From Archegozetes longisetosus (Eukaryota; Arthropoda; Arachnida; Sarcoptiformes; Trhypochthoniidae), in the NCBI GenBank assembly GCA_018873245.2, contig JAEMBT020000008.1, positions 8,276,238 to 8,340,237 of the forward strand: a stretch of 64,000 bases of DNA, written 5' to 3'. Below, piece by piece: positions 1 through 13,150 of the stretch. A program made the translations under genes and the position numbers. The notes under the pieces are model-generated. The model worked only from the letters and a program-made list of their open reading frames with translations. It made no database searches and had not been told where the DNA came from. Each line of letters opens with the position of its first letter. The stretch's first letter is position 1.

Positions 1-54
1 GGTGTTGCAACTTAGAGTACAATAAAAGTGCGAGACCTTAAAGTTAGTCTGAGT

Positions 55-3000
55 AATTATGTAATTTCTTCATATTTACTATTACGTCGAAACTCAAGAC
101 GCAAATCTTGTTGATCATCCAATATTTCGTTAATTCAATCCAAAAAATTCTCATATTTGTCTCGAATAGGAAAATCATTTTGCACATTAAGAGACTTAAA
201 ACTTAGATAAATCTTGTTAAATAGGCTAATCAATAAATATTTTGGATAAATTAAAAAATATAACGAACTTATTTGAATAGAGATTGAATATTTACGAAAT
301 AATTTCGCCTAAACTAAGGACATCAGATTTTGTGCCATATTTTGGAGTTGCAACTATCTCTGATTCCATAAATCTAAAAGTTGGAATGCCTACATTGCTT
401 GACTGATTTCCACACTTTTTTACTTTCACTAAACAAAAACCTGATATTTTTATAAATCTTCCCTCGTTTTTAAAAGCTATGGGAATATTATTAGATTTTA
501 AGCCTCTATAAATTATTGAAAGAATTCTTTAGTTAAACAATCAACAATTTCTAGTATTACAGTCAATACTTCACTTGAGATGTAAGAACCGATTGATATC
601 ATTAATTCGGATGCATTTTGATTCAATTTTTCATTTATTTGTTTTATTATATGTCTTAGTGTTTTTGATACGCTTTCATTTGAATGTACAACATACTAAT
701 GAATTATTTTCGGGATCGAAATTTGTTGTTTTTGCCTAATGTTTGTATCCTCGTGCTTCTTGTAGCCACTCTTACGTAAATAATTATATTCAATACAGAA
801 ACATATCAGTTCGACGACATAATCAGTTCAGTTTAGACATTTTTTCAAAACTGAGTCATTATAATTGTCTTTAATCCCAATTTTTCGATAGCACAAATTT
901 TATTCCTGACTGGAGAAACAGTTCTGAAATTACCTGAAGCGACTACCCCGTGATTAAAGAATTTTTGCCAACGTTCGTCGTTTATTTCAGTTTCCAGTAT
1001 TGAAATTTTATCAGAATTTGAGGTTCTGAGGATAGATTTATTTTTCATAATAAAACAGTTTAAAAAGATTTCATCGAAGGAATCTAATTGTGTTGCTCTT
1101 GAATTTAAGACAGTCTGTTGTCCGCAATATCCCCAAATGTAATAATTTCCATCGATGGAGAGAGCAACTGATGTGAAGTAATCTTTAACCGATGCAATTT
1201 CTTTAAATTTTATTTCAGTATCTATTTTTATTGGTTTAAAATGATTTTCCAAACTTTCATTAGCCAATTGTCCCAAATCGTTACATCCAAATCCATAAAT
1301 TTGTCCATCAGTTGTTAATAACAAACTATGATCATGACCACAACTAATTTTCTTGAAAATTAATTTTGTTTTATTCTTATCCTTAATCCTTATTAGTTTT
1401 GGTACATTAGATCCAATTATATTAGTGAAACCCATTTGTCCACAATTATTTCGTCCCCAACTATAAACTCGACCGTTTGATGTGAGAGCTAGTGAATGAT
1501 AAGTACCACATGAAATTGCAACAATTTTATGTTCGTCAAATGCTTGAATTTTAGTCGGAATCAATTGACATTTATTATCGCATTCATTTCCAATTTGTCC
1601 AAATTCATTGCTACCCCAGGCATACACTTTACCACTTTCTGTCAGAGCTAATGAATGTAAATAACCACAACGAATATCAACAATACTTTTGTTTCTCAAT
1701 TTCTCAATCAAGTGAGGCTCAAAACAATCATCATTAGTTCCATTTCCCAATTCTCCATTCCTATTATATCCCCAAATATATAATTGATTTTTGTTTGTTC
1801 TGGCGATAACATGTTTCGCACTATTTGCGAAATCGATTATTCCTTTTTGACACAATTCTTTTACAATAATCGGTTGATTGATTGAATTTTTATTCCCGAA
1901 TCCTATTAATCCATTATTATTACTACCAAATGCATATACTTTGTCATCTGAACTGACTAGTAAAATGTTTTCTCCATTTATTTCAAAAGGCCATTCAATA
2001 GCGTAGTCATAAAATGAAAATAAAATCTTTCGTTCCAATTCAATTCTAATAGCCATTTTATTTCTATATTTAGCGATTATTTGAGTATCTAAAGTAGAAT
2101 CGATTGACTCTAAATCAAATGATATTGGAGTAGATCTGTGGGTTATTTGATAGTTAGTTAGGAAAATATCGTCTATTGTTTTAAACTGGGTTTCTTTAGG
2201 AGTTATTATTGATTCTTCTCCAAATTTTCCCCAAATATAGTAAATATCGTTCACTGAAACTGCAATTGAAATATTGTAACGAAAATGTGATGCAATTCTT
2301 TTATATTTGAACGAAGAGTTGAGTCTTTGTGGAATCGTTTGATTCACAAAACTATTGTTACCAATTTGTCCTAAAGTATTATCACCAAATAGATAGACAT
2401 CCCTACCTCTTGATAATAGTATACTATGTTGCGCTCCACAACAGATTTCCTCAATGAAAACCTCTATATTGTCGTCATTCTCGATTTTAATAAAAGTCGG
2501 AATGTTTTTCTGCAAATCTCTGGTTTTATACATATTATATGTTCCTTCATTTTCTTCTATCCCTAATTGGCCACAATTATTGCAACCCCAACTGAAAACA
2601 TGTCCCTTTTCTGTGAGTGCGAGCGAATGATTATAACCACATGAAATAGCAGTAACTTTTTCTTCGTTGAAGTCATTCAACATAATTGGTTTCAGCTGGA
2701 ATAACCGGTCACTTTTATTACCAATTTGACCAAAATTATTATAACCAAAGGCAAAAACTTGACCCGACTTTGTTAAGACGAGAGTATGAAAAGCACCACA
2801 ACTCAAATCAGTGATGGTCTCACTCATCAAATATTTATTGATTTCTGGCTTGCTATATGAACAGTTTCTTTTGCCATCTCCAAACGCTCCAAACACATTT
2901 TGACCCCAAAAATAAATCTTTCCATCGCTGGTAAGTGCTATTACATGATATAAACCATTGGCAAATCTAATTATTCCTTTTCCACACAATTGTTGTATAA

Positions 3001-3199
3001 TTTGAGGTTCCGTTACTTTGTTGTCATGCCCTAAACCCAAAACTCCGCATTCATTTTGTCCAAAACCCAAAACATCGTCATCTTTGGTGACAAAAAGAAC
3101 TTCAGTGACTCCATGTCCGAAAACAAACATGAATTTGATATTTCTTAAAAAATCGTTACTTAATTTATTTAAAAAATCAAGTTCAATACAAGTGGACAT
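55..3199 (-). pseudogene. RCC1-repeat protein with decayed eIF2-alpha-kinase-like domain (copy 1)
   Basis: An uninterrupted 784-codon ORF (3199-845) starts at an ATG and encodes two RCC1-type propellers (about residues 30-350 and 400-700), with recurrent HSLALT / VYAWGSNEFGQIGN-like blades. The frame then enters a kinase domain that breaks after about 30 residues. Kinase homology continues in shifted frames from about 845 to 295, and a C-terminal tail remnant runs to about 55. Compared with copy 2 (20082-23423), the ATP-binding lysine block AIK reads AIE, HRDLKPSN reads YRGLKSNN (around 494-513), DFG reads GFC (431-445), and part of helix C is missing. The three residues needed for phosphotransfer are therefore gone, and stops occur around 293 and 520. 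RCC1 propellers usually mediate protein or chromatin binding. The propeller ORF alone could still be expressed as a kinase-less protein, but I treat the locus as a pseudogene of the fusion. No upstream intron or promoter could be fixed. Confidence 0.72.
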
Positions 3200-3269
3200 T
3201 TTGTTGATTTCGACAATGGAAGAAGTGCTTGAATCTAATGGAATTCAAAGATTGGATATAAATAATTAA

Positions 3270-4387
3270 TGAGAAATATTTTTAAAAATATATTGGAATA
3301 CTCAGCACAAATAATTTATCTCGAAAGAGATTCGATTGCTTTCCTTTTTGTAACGCTAATTTCATCATTTTTTGATAAATTGAAGCAATGCTTACGTTAT
3401 CTAGCCGATTCAAGCTAACGCTTTGTCTTTCGTGGAATTATTGCACAAAAATTGTCAGTGAAAACAATGAACTTGAGTTTCTGCAGTTGGGTTAAAATAT
3501 ACACCTTCAGGTGAGAAACAGAATGATTATAAAACGTATATTATGACTCGTTTATTAATATAAAATTCTTAATTGATATGAAACGCGAAATTTCGGTTAT
3601 TCGATGATAACTAGCAAGCTCATCAAATGTTTGGCTAATCTGAATCTATTGATGGTTAGGCTTTAGGGTCTAATAACACTTATAAAATAAGTTGAATGCT
3701 ATATTTATTTAATATAATTGGTTACCTAAATTAATTTAGATAAGCAAATGGATTATTTCTTAAAAATCTCAGTCTCAAATTAAAAGTATTGAAAATAAAT
3801 TTTCGATCAGTGGGACAATTATTCTTATATTTTCAGACTCGCAAGTCACTATTAGTTAGTTTACATCACTAATATTAGTTTATGAGAAGAATTTCGTGGT
3901 TCTTATCTATCAAAGGTCTAGTATTTGTTAATTTACATTGGAAATAATTATGCTTACTTTTTTGGTGTTGAACGATCGTATATATATCTTGTTTATCAGA
4001 AACTGCAGAAAAGTTTTCTCATTAACAGTGCAAGTTATATCAACTATTCATTTAGATAAATTTCGACTATGATTACATAAAAATATTGCCCTCTGTATTA
4101 ATCTATTCGAATGTGTACAAACATAACCGAATTGAACATGAAAATCATATGAATTCATTGATTTATTCACTCAAGATATTGAAAAATACTTATTAGATAC
4201 TGGTCCCAGTACAAACTTATTAGTTTGTGTAATCATTTCAAGTTTATATTCATGAAATTCAGAGATAAAATTTAACGCTAAGTCAAAAACATTAGATATC
4301 AGATGATTGAAATAAATTTGAGCCTCTACAACTATCGTTTTATATTTTACTTATATTCTAATCTCAGGCCAATAAAATTCCAGTACA
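3270..4387. other. Gene-free AT-rich stretch
   Basis: No ORF of substance, RNA gene or clear repeat was seen. It lies upstream of the RCC1 copy-1 start and probably contains its promoter, but no convincing element can be named in DNA this AT-rich. Confidence 0.4.
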
Positions 4388-4395
4388 GTTGTTAC

Positions 4396-4891
4396 TAGGA
4401 TGACCAAGTGTCCGCATTTAAGAGTTGCGTCCCGCATCCCTCATACATCTCCTGAGGGACGGGAAATATCACACAAGATTTATCTTAAAAAATGTTCACT
4501 GTATGTTTCTCTTTAATGAAAGGAATGCAATTTTGTTGTCAAGACGTTTCTTATCTTAAAATCTATAGATGAAAAGAATATGTTGGGAGAATATATAGTG
4601 TAATGCAAAATCTTTGTACTAATGAACGTAACCGAATGAATAATAGTTTAGTAAAAGCAGATAGGCATACGACTTAATTTTTCAATGACATGTTCCGAAT
4701 TTTATGATTTCATAAAAAGTAATAACGAATTGTTATATGCAGCAAAATCTTAGAAGTATAAGCTTTTGAATAAAAAAGATTGTAAATTTGTAAATAAAAT
4801 TTATTTTAAAATTAAAAATTTTAAAAGATATTTCATAAGGAAGCCAAAATTTTCTTGTTCCACATTTAACAGTTTTTAACTTGTCACCCTA
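4396..4891. mobile_element. hAT-type MITE, family 1
   Basis: The ends are inverted: TAGGATGACCAAGTG on the left and CACTTG-like ...TTGTCACCCTA on the right. Both sides are flanked by the same 8-bp target duplication GTTGTTAC (4388-4395 and 4892-4899). An 8-bp duplication with TAGGG/CAGGG-like ends is the hAT signature. At 496 bp with no transposase ORF this is a non-autonomous copy. It is related by its ends to the element at 25472-25982. Confidence 0.85.
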
Positions 4892-4899
4892 GTTGTTAC

Positions 4900-5639
4900 C
4901 AAGCTTTTTTATTTAGCGCAATATCGATATTACTTTGAGATAATAACCTATCTGTACGAGCAACAATGGAAGCATTTTTGCTGTTAAATTAAATGAATAG
5001 TATCACAGGAAAAGCATCCTTGACAACTTTAATTTGATCAAAATATCCAAATATATTCAGTGTAAAGATTGACATATGTATTGAAATTTATTTGCTCAAG
5101 AGAGCGATGAGATGTTAATTATAGCACTAAATGTTGTGTGCAATCGGTTCGATCAATTTTCTCGAACTTACTCTCATAACTAATTTAACTTAATCTTATT
5201 AGTGCGTCAATAAAAATAATCAATCCAATCAAGCAAACCTCCTATCTTAAATTATTTTCACATGATTCTAGTGCTATTTTGACCCTTTAATCAAGATACT
5301 TAATTATTAGGGTTTTTTAAGTATTCGCGCTATCATATCACAGAGATTGCAAAAGTAGTAAACATGTTTATGAAATATGATTGCGTATTAGAGTAAAGAA
5401 TACTGGAGGATGTGATTGCTTATAATTTACACATTTTAATTATTAAATATACGAGTAGATAGTAAATTCACGCGCGTATTTGTACTGGACATCTTGAAGA
5501 TGCAACAGCAACCACGGAATTTTAGATAAAATTATACCCATGGCTTAAATACTACGTCCTTAAGTATTGCGCGTCTCGTCAATATCGCCTCCCTGGAGAA
5601 CTACCGTAAGAATATTGATTTAAATATCATGAATTTGAA
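4900..5639. other. Gene-free AT-rich stretch
   Basis: Nothing recognisable was seen on either strand. Confidence 0.4.
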
Positions 5640-6160
5640 ATAATGCCAGGGCTCGTAATTTGCATCCCAGGCTTACAAAAGTAAGAAGAAAAATACGAGA
5701 TTGGAAGCAGATAATGGTAGTGACCTTTCATAAAAATCAGGTGTTGGGTTACAGAACTTTAGCGAAAAATACAAATGCCAATTTTGAGGTTAATCTTGAA
5801 TTTTTGAGTCAAATAATACTCCTAGCGATAAAACAGCTGCAGATTCGTAGATCCATAATACTCGATGACAACGCAAGATCCCATAAACACTGAAAAATTG
5901 AAGATTTCTTTGTGAGACATCGGTGGGGGAATTGAGACGCCCGCATTATAGTCCTGATTTGAACCCGTACGATTACGATAGTATGTATAGAATAAAGAGG
6001 ACTAATAAAGGTAAAAGATTAAATACTCCGGTTGAGCTTGAAATGGCTTCTAAGGAAGTTGTAGATGATACAAATTTAAAAGGTTCCGCCACTGGCATAG
6101 GACGCCTCCCACTGAGGTGGGCGCTGGTCAACCAGACTAGGAGCGGACATATTCACTAAT
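5640..6160 (+). pseudogene. Mariner-type transposase relic (catalytic half)
   Basis: Two adjoining ORFs (5660-5893 and 5923-6159) form the C-terminal half of a mariner transposase. Visible are MVVTFHKNQVLGY, the second catalytic Asp in ILDDNARSH and the third in YSPDLNPYDYD. The spacing between the last two aspartates is 34 residues, the DD34D signature. An in-frame TGA follows NARSHKH, and one base shifts the frame at the HRWG codons near 5926. The C-terminus (TGIGRLPLRWALV) matches the same segment of the better preserved mariner at 35771-37127. The N-terminal HTH half and the terminal repeats were not found, so this is an old truncated insertion. Confidence 0.85.
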
Positions 6161-7471
6161 AGCTTGTTCGAATTTTAGTTCCATTAAATACTTTAAAATC
6201 TATGAAAGCCCAGATACTTAACAAAACCCCTAATATATTCTAATATTCACTCAATTTTTAGCTGAGCTGTTTACATTCAACTTGCTCATATAAATTTAAC
6301 TCGTATTTTTTAATTAACACTTTATCGTTATACAGGATCATCACTTTAACTTTGCGTACCAAAAACTTCTAATAACCTTATAATTGGATTAAATGAAATT
6401 TTGAAATTTGGCATAATTATAGCTTACTTACATACAAATATAAATTACAGCAAATGTTGAGAATTTCTTCACCCATGGAAATACAGAGGAGAATGCGACT
6501 AACCATATTTTCAGAAACATTTTTTAATGTTTCGGATCTGATGTTAACTGAATAGTTACCCATTTACTACCAATACTTTACACGTAGGTTTATGAGTTTG
6601 GTTCAGATAAATTTTTCTTGAAATGCACTTTCCTCACTAATTAAAATTCTCAATCAAATATTATTTATGAATGTGAGTTCAAAAATTTGAAACTTGAACT
6701 ATAAGCCATGTTAATGTTGAACAAATATAAGGAATGAAGGAGAACTCTATTTTTGTATGATTCGCACTCAGTATTTTCATAGTTCATGTAATTGACAATC
6801 ATTTAAGAGTGTCTCTGATAACATGCAGGTCAAATAAATATTTTATGGATTGTTTACATGGATGGTTTCTTAAGTAACTCTTATTTCGAATCTTATAATC
6901 CACAAAAGCTTTATACATAATAATAAATAACTTTTTTTTTCAAATTTCAACACGATTAAGCCTCACATTTTCAGCTAAATTTCATCTCAAATCTTATTCT
7001 TAATGCTAAAGTTGGTATATTGAAAATTCCTCAAACTAGAATCCAAAAGAATGTGTTCATCCAACGTAGGATAATAGAAACGAGTAAACTCTATGACGTA
7101 TTGTCTAATACAGGGGACGATTATAATCTAGAAACTTTATCGGCATCTACAATCAGGAGGCTGCGAAACAGTTATAGGAGTGGAATCAGTGGCTGAAGCA
7201 GCGACGATGAAACCAGAGGAAGCGACGGTAGTAAAAACAGTGAAAAGGCAAAAATTTTTTTAATGAACATAGGACTCATTGAAACACAAAAAGGTTAACG
7301 TTAGTTATTTATTGATTAGCATATTCTCGAAGTTGCGAATATTAAAAAGAACATTAAAATTTCAGATTACACAAGTATAGTCTCCCATTATAACAGTTCT
7401 GTTTCTATATCAACCTCAAATTTTCCCGAAATACCAAAATTATAAATAGATTAATTTCTAATTCATGTAAA
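6161..7471. other. Gene-free AT-rich stretch
   Basis: No supported gene or repeat was seen. A few short degenerate ORFs show no recognisable motif. Confidence 0.35.
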
Positions 7472-7527
7472 TACAGAGTGGGCATCTTAAAACTTCACGA
7501 CCTTAAATTACATTTGCTCGAAAACTA

Positions 7528-7673
7528 TACACTAAAACCTTTTTTTACTTGGGCTTGCAGTTAAGTAGTTTTTTAGCAACAATAAAAAATAAGCCATCAT
7601 TTTCTATGGACTTGTTAAGTCTGTTTTTAAAAATCACTTAACTGCAAGCCCAAGTTAGACAGGTTTTAGTGTA
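7528..7673. mobile_element. Tc1/mariner-type MITE nested in the 7472-8178 element
   Basis: A 146-bp element whose ends mirror each other: TACACTAAAACC...CTTGGGCTTGCAGTTAA on the left and TTAACTGCAAGCCCAAG...GGTTTTAGTGTA on the right. TA lies at both borders. It has no coding capacity. Being nested, it is younger than its host element. Confidence 0.85.
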
Positions 7674-7751
7674 CTATATATTCCCGTCGTTTTGTGTAAA
7701 TTTGTAGAGTATATCGTAACTTAAATTATCATATTTTTAAAAAATTTTTTA

Positions 7752-7856
7752 ATGTTTTCTGCAAATACATATCGCTTAAGTATTGAAGATCGCGTCAAAA
7801 TTATCAGATTATATTCAAAAGCAGAGGGGAATGCGGCGGAAGTGATAAGAGTATGA
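7752..7856 (+). pseudogene. Mariner transposase N-terminal fragment
   Basis: A 35-codon ORF with its own ATG, ending at TGA. It reads as the first helix-turn-helix of a mariner transposase (SIEDRVKIIRLYSKAEGNAA). It lies inside the deleted mariner 7472-8178, about 130 bp from the terminus once the nested MITE is subtracted, which is the usual position of the transposase start. The fragment cannot be functional. Confidence 0.7.
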
Positions 7857-8178
7857 CAAAAAGAGGTAAAAAAAAAAATCTCCATCGAAACACACAATAA
7901 TAGATATCAATAATTAGTTCGATCAAACAGAATCTGTTTGATCGAACTGAATATTGGGAAAATATTCTAATAGAAATGTGTTAACGTGTGTATCAATTTG
8001 TATCTGATCGTCTTAAAATGTATAGCAAACAATGAAAAGCAAGTTAATCTTTGGTAAAAATTCAATATTTAATTAAATAGTTGTTATTCATTTTCCAATT
8101 GTATTCATACATTTATGGCATTTCATTTTTATGCAATAAATTTTTAAAGTCGTGAAGTTTTAAAATGCCCACTCTGTA

Positions 8179-9637
8179 TTGTAGAGCCTGTGATTCTTTG
8201 ATAGAAGTTGTGTGTGGAATTCGTTCCACAGCTTAGAATGAGATAAAAATTCATAGGGTTTTAATAGAAAAGAAAAGAACATTGAACTAAGGAAAATCTC
8301 GATGTTTTAAAAGAAATAATTATTTCGTTTGTAGACACGTATATAACATAGGTTGTACCTTAAGGCGTTGATAGTTCGACTCAATGATTGGATTCAAGGA
8401 TTGGATTATATTTTTAGTTGATAATTATCATAGTCTGGTTCTCGTAATTGATAGACGATTACAGTAGGTTACAAATGTAGTTGAGTTAATTGAAGAAAAA
8501 ATAATAATAAAATAAATCTAATAGGGTTCTATAAAGTAGACTGCAAGTTCGTCGCAAATACTCAAGTAATTAAAGTTTTCGAGACATTTATCACCTTATT
8601 ATTAAAGACCAGGATTAAATTTACGAATAAATTTATTATATATGCATATATATGCATGAAAAATGCCAAATATACATTCAATATGAGTTTTAAAATTAAT
8701 TTATAAATCAGATTTTATGCAAATCATGAATATAAAATTTTCATCAAACACATTCTTAAGTTCTCGATTGTAAAGTTATGTCTGTGATCTTTAAGTATTC
8801 TATTGAATCTCAACAGGCTCCTATCTACTTCACACGAAATAACTGAAGTATATTTAAGTTTTGCTACATTTTAAGTTAAAGAAATTTCTCTGCTATTTGC
8901 ATTACAGTTTTTCATAAAATAAACAAAAAAGTTAAAAATTAAGGCCAATATGCATAAGTCGAGACTTAACTAAAACTGTTTTAAACATTAGTTGTGTAAT
9001 GAGTTTTAAAACGCGTTTCAGGTTTTAAGTCGGTTTTAAGACTTAAAACCGTTTTAAATAGAGTTGTGCATACAGGTCTAAATGTTTAGTATACAATAAA
9101 ATTAAAACCTAAGCAGTATAAACTGAAGAGCACTTATCAATTTGAATATCTCACGACATACGTGATAAAAGAAGTATATAACTCTCAAGCTTCAGTCTAA
9201 CAGAAATTAGATTATAAGCTTTTAATCTCTTAGATATTCAAAGAAATATGCACATATGCTTTTGGTAAAAAAAAGATAAATATATATTTTATATGTGCAT
9301 ATACAAAACTTCGGTCATTATTACAAATGCTTCCTAAATGGTAAGCATTACCATTGCATAAAAGGGACTGCTGCATAGAAGGGACATCCATTGGCCTTAA
9401 ATATTTACAAATACTTTAGAATAATTAAAGTTATTTGAATTATTTATTTCTTCAACATAACCATAATCACTTTATAGAATGTAAAGCATTTAAGGCATCT
9501 ATTCCTTCTAATAGATAGCAGCTGTTAAGAAATCTCTTTCTAGGAATTCGGTGCAATTACAAATTAAGTATGCAATAAGTGTTGTCATTATGACAATACC
9601 CGCCTTTGATTATAAGACTCTGTGGATTAAGAACTGT
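8179..9637. other. Gene-free AT-rich stretch
   Basis: No gene was seen. Around 8950-9065 there is a loose GTTTTAAA-rich inverted repeat (GTCTTAAAAC-type motifs) that might be a decayed MITE, but the ends are unclear. Confidence 0.35.
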
Positions 9638-9645
9638 GTTATAAC

Positions 9646-10261
9646 CAGGGCAAGTATTTTTCGGGAGTTTAAAGTGGTCAAAGAATCATAAAAGAACCGA
9701 AATCGGGACAAAAGCAAAAATCGGGAGTTTAAAAACTTCATTTTCAATCATAATACAACGAAAATAGTTGTTTTCTTTCTTCAAATGTATTAAACTGTAT
9801 TAACAGCATTGTACTGTATAATTAGATTGATCTCCAAGTTTTCAGGTGAAAACACTGCCGATCTTCTGTCAAAGATTTTTATACACAGTGAAAGAGCGCT
9901 CGGCATACACAGATACCAAAGGCGCATATTCTCTGTTCAAACGATGCTCATAACTATTACTTTCACAAAATATTTTTATAAAGCTTTATCAAGATAATGA
10001 ATTTTCGATTACAGTTGTGATCAATTTTTAATATTTTCGTTATATTTTTAAGTCAAAATGAGATAAAACTTTTAAAAATCTCATATTTTAAACAAAACGT
10101 TCTAAATCGGGAGAAACTCACGAGAAGCTTAAAATCGGGAAAATCGGGACATTCAAATTATTTTATAGAAGCCTGAAGTGACCACAAGTACATTAATATA
10201 AAATTCCTGAGGAATAACTTTAGGGAAAATTATCGGGATTTCCCGAAAAATACTTGCCCTG
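9646..10261. mobile_element. hAT-type non-autonomous element, family 2
   Basis: Ends CAGGGCAAGTATTTTTCGGGA on the left and TCCCGAAAAATACTTGCCCTG on the right form an inverted pair. The 8-bp duplication GTTATAAC is present on both sides (9638-9645 and 10262-10269). Length is 616 bp. The internal sequence repeats ATCGGGA motifs near both ends, typical of hAT subterminal transposase-binding regions. The 62-codon ORF at 9809 shows no transposase motif. Confidence 0.88.
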
Positions 10262-10269
10262 GTTATAAC

Positions 10270-11782
10270 GAATAGTAAAACACTGAATTTGAGAATATAA
10301 TTGCAATATATACAGTCAAAACTTATTTATGTCAATTTCGAGATAATGAAACTATTTTCACAAAATGGCAAAATTTTTGATTCTATTTTAACATAACATT
10401 TGAGTGAACTGGATTTTAAGAAAAATGTCAGTTATTTGAGTCTGGAATTGAACATATAAGATTCAATTATTGATTTTTCATACACTCCTGAGCACGATGA
10501 CTTTAATTGTTTTTTTTATCAATGCCCTATTACGTTTCTACATAAGTCACTAATAATTAGCTCAAGTGAAAATTAATGTGAAATACTTTATGACGTCAAG
10601 TAATAAGTAATCAATTATCATGAAGTAAGTAATGTTGGCGATGTGCAGATGTGCACTTAACAATTTTAGGAATTAAAATTCTTCAAATTCACAGAAATAG
10701 ATGTGCGAAAGGGGGAAGATATACCTTGTAATAGTGAAATTTTTACAAGTGTCAACTTACAATAGTGAATATCTCTAACATTCCAGGCACTGGGAATCTC
10801 TGGGGAAATTACAATTTACTAACAAAACATATTTTTATAATAATGAACTTAACAAAGGTAAGTGTTGAGTGAAATAGCTTAATTTCCCAGAATATGTACA
10901 AATTTAAATTCAATAACTTCAATAACTTTCCATATGTAATAAATATAAAAATTAATATAATAATATATAATATAGTAATTGTGTAAAAATATAGTAAATG
11001 TGATTGTGTATATATATAATTTTAGGATTCCCATCTATGGAACAAAATTGGCATTACAAGAAACATCTGTGTAATGTTAAACAGAGCTTTAGATGACTTA
11101 CTTTCTCAATCCTATTACAAATTTCAAAATTTTTCGAAAGATTTGAGGTGGAATATTCTATTTTTGGATTTTTAATAAAATCGATGCATTTTGGGTACCC
11201 AATTTTGTTTTTATTAGCACCAATGAAGTGATCGCAGACAGATTTTGATACTTTTTAACAACGGAAAATCTCTTTATCGATGTAGCATGTGTTGTATAAG
11301 AAAATTCTTGCATTAAAACTGGAAATTGTCGAATATATGACCCAGGTAAGTTTCGTTGCTATCTTAATTGATTTGCATTGTCTTTGCTCGTAATGGGCTA
11401 TTATTAAGTGAAAAAATTGATCCGAGTTTAACCGTGACTCTAACAAAGGCGAAGGTTTAGATCTGAATTAATTAGATTATTTTCATTCTAATATTCTAGT
11501 GAACGAACTATTGATTAGTCTGTTTCTATGTTATAATTATTTCATTTAATTGTGTTTATTAAAAATACTATAATAGATAGATAACACGTTGTCATTTAGG
11601 TAAAAATTTATATTACGATCAAAAATAGACCACGAGTTTACTTATTTGGGCTTTGGTTAAATTTGTAATGTAATATACAGTTTCGCATAAGCACAAAGAT
11701 TGCATCTTGTTAATTTTATGACTAGTTTTACCAAATTCGAATCAACAGAAAAATGATATAAATGCTCAAAAAATAAAGCCTT
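10270..11782. other. Gene-free AT-rich stretch
   Basis: No supported gene or repeat. Short ORFs, such as the 63-codon one at 11255-11446 on the minus strand, show no motif. Confidence 0.35.
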
Positions 11783-12170
11783 TACTGTATTATCTGGCTT
11801 AATATTGCGTGAATACTAAGTTATTCAATAGCTTTTGTTTTACCGAAATCTCATGCAATGATATTGCACCCATTCTTAGAAATCGACATAACATTGCACG
11901 TAATGGTATCTCATAGACAACGATTGAAAGATAAGTGTTTATTCATTAAGAGACTAAACATTACATTTAAATCAAACCGGCTTTAATTAGAAGATAATTA
12001 GTTAGAAATTATATCTTCTTAAATTAATACCGAGTCATTGGCAATGCATTAAAAGATTGCCTCAAAATTAGATGCAATGCTTTCTCAATAGCATTGCACT
12101 CCTTATCAAGAATTTAGATACCATTGTATGCAATAATACAGATAATAACCATCTGCCAGATAATACAGTA
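11783..12170. mobile_element. Tc1/mariner-type MITE
   Basis: A 388-bp segment bounded by the perfect inverted pair TACTGTATTATCTGGC and GCCAGATAATACAGTA, with TA at each border. It has no coding capacity. The interior repeats the words GCAATG / ATTGCA several times, in part as inverted copies. Confidence 0.75.
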
Positions 12171-13150
12171 TTACAGTATTAGAAGCATTCCTGAGAAACT
12201 TGTGCAGCGAAAACTATTTGATTAAATAAACTGCTTCCAAATTATTTATAAACCCTAAAATACTTTATTCGGCGCCAGCTCTATTTTAGCCGTCACCAAT
12301 TCGGAGAGGCTTTATGAAAATTTAACATTAAGATATTTATTCTGGGTAAAACATTCTCGGAATCGGTAGTTTCTTGGTAGCTGATCCCCTCTTAAGATGT
12401 AGGAGTGATAGATAGGAACATGGAAATGCGTATGCAATAATATTTTCAAAATTAACAGAAAACTGATTTAATATATAATCAATGGATGAATAGATTAACG
12501 GTGTATGTGAATTCTATGCTGATAATCAAGATTTTGTTTAGTCATCTAAACTCTGGCCATAAATCTAAAACAAAAGAAAGGAAACTTGAGTTTTTGGCAT
12601 TTCGTCCTGGTTTCTTGAATTTATTACAATATTTTAAGTGATGGAAATTCAATATAAATACTTTGTTCGGACTAATTTCATGAATCTATTTGATAAATAG
12701 TGATTGATAAATATTGCAGATGTATGAACTTTTGCCTAGCATTGCCTTATTATATTATTTATCATAAGATCGCAGAGATTCTAAATTACTACAATTTATG
12801 ATCTAGTTCATAAAGTGTAACTGCCCCAAGTCTGCAGTTCTTCATACTTGCATTGCCATTGTGATTCATGCGAACGGACCGCGTTGTTGCACACTGCAAG
12901 CTTCAGATAGGGTTAAGCCTAAAGCAGTCTTGTGAGAAACGTCAGAAAACTTTGAGGAATCATAAAAAAATTTCATTTTATATTTTCATACAAATTACAA
13001 ATTAAGTTTAATTTATTCACTGTACTAAAGAAAATATCCAATTTTTAATAAAATGTAATCGATACACTCATGTGAACTTCTCATTTAAATGATTTTTTCA
13101 TCCATTGATCATTTCTTTACGTTCTATTAGTGGTCGGGAATGTCTACAGG
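12171..13150. other. Gene-free AT-rich stretch
   Basis: Nothing recognisable. It lies downstream of the Nudix gene's stop. Confidence 0.35.

Larger units (their letters stand above)
7472..8178. mobile_element. Internally deleted mariner element with TIRs
   Basis: Terminal inverted repeats of about 28 bp begin TACAGAGTGGGCATCTT on the left and end ATGCCCACTCTGTA on the right, with TA at both borders as expected for Tc1/mariner insertion. Inside, 7752-7856 encodes a 35-residue transposase N-terminus (HTH-like: LSIEDRVKIIRLYSKAEGN). A C-terminal scrap (VSDRLKMYSKQ) lies near 8000, so the middle has been deleted. A perfect 15-bp-arm palindrome lies at about 7916-7948. A second, unrelated MITE is inserted at 7528-7673. 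Confidence 0.85.
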
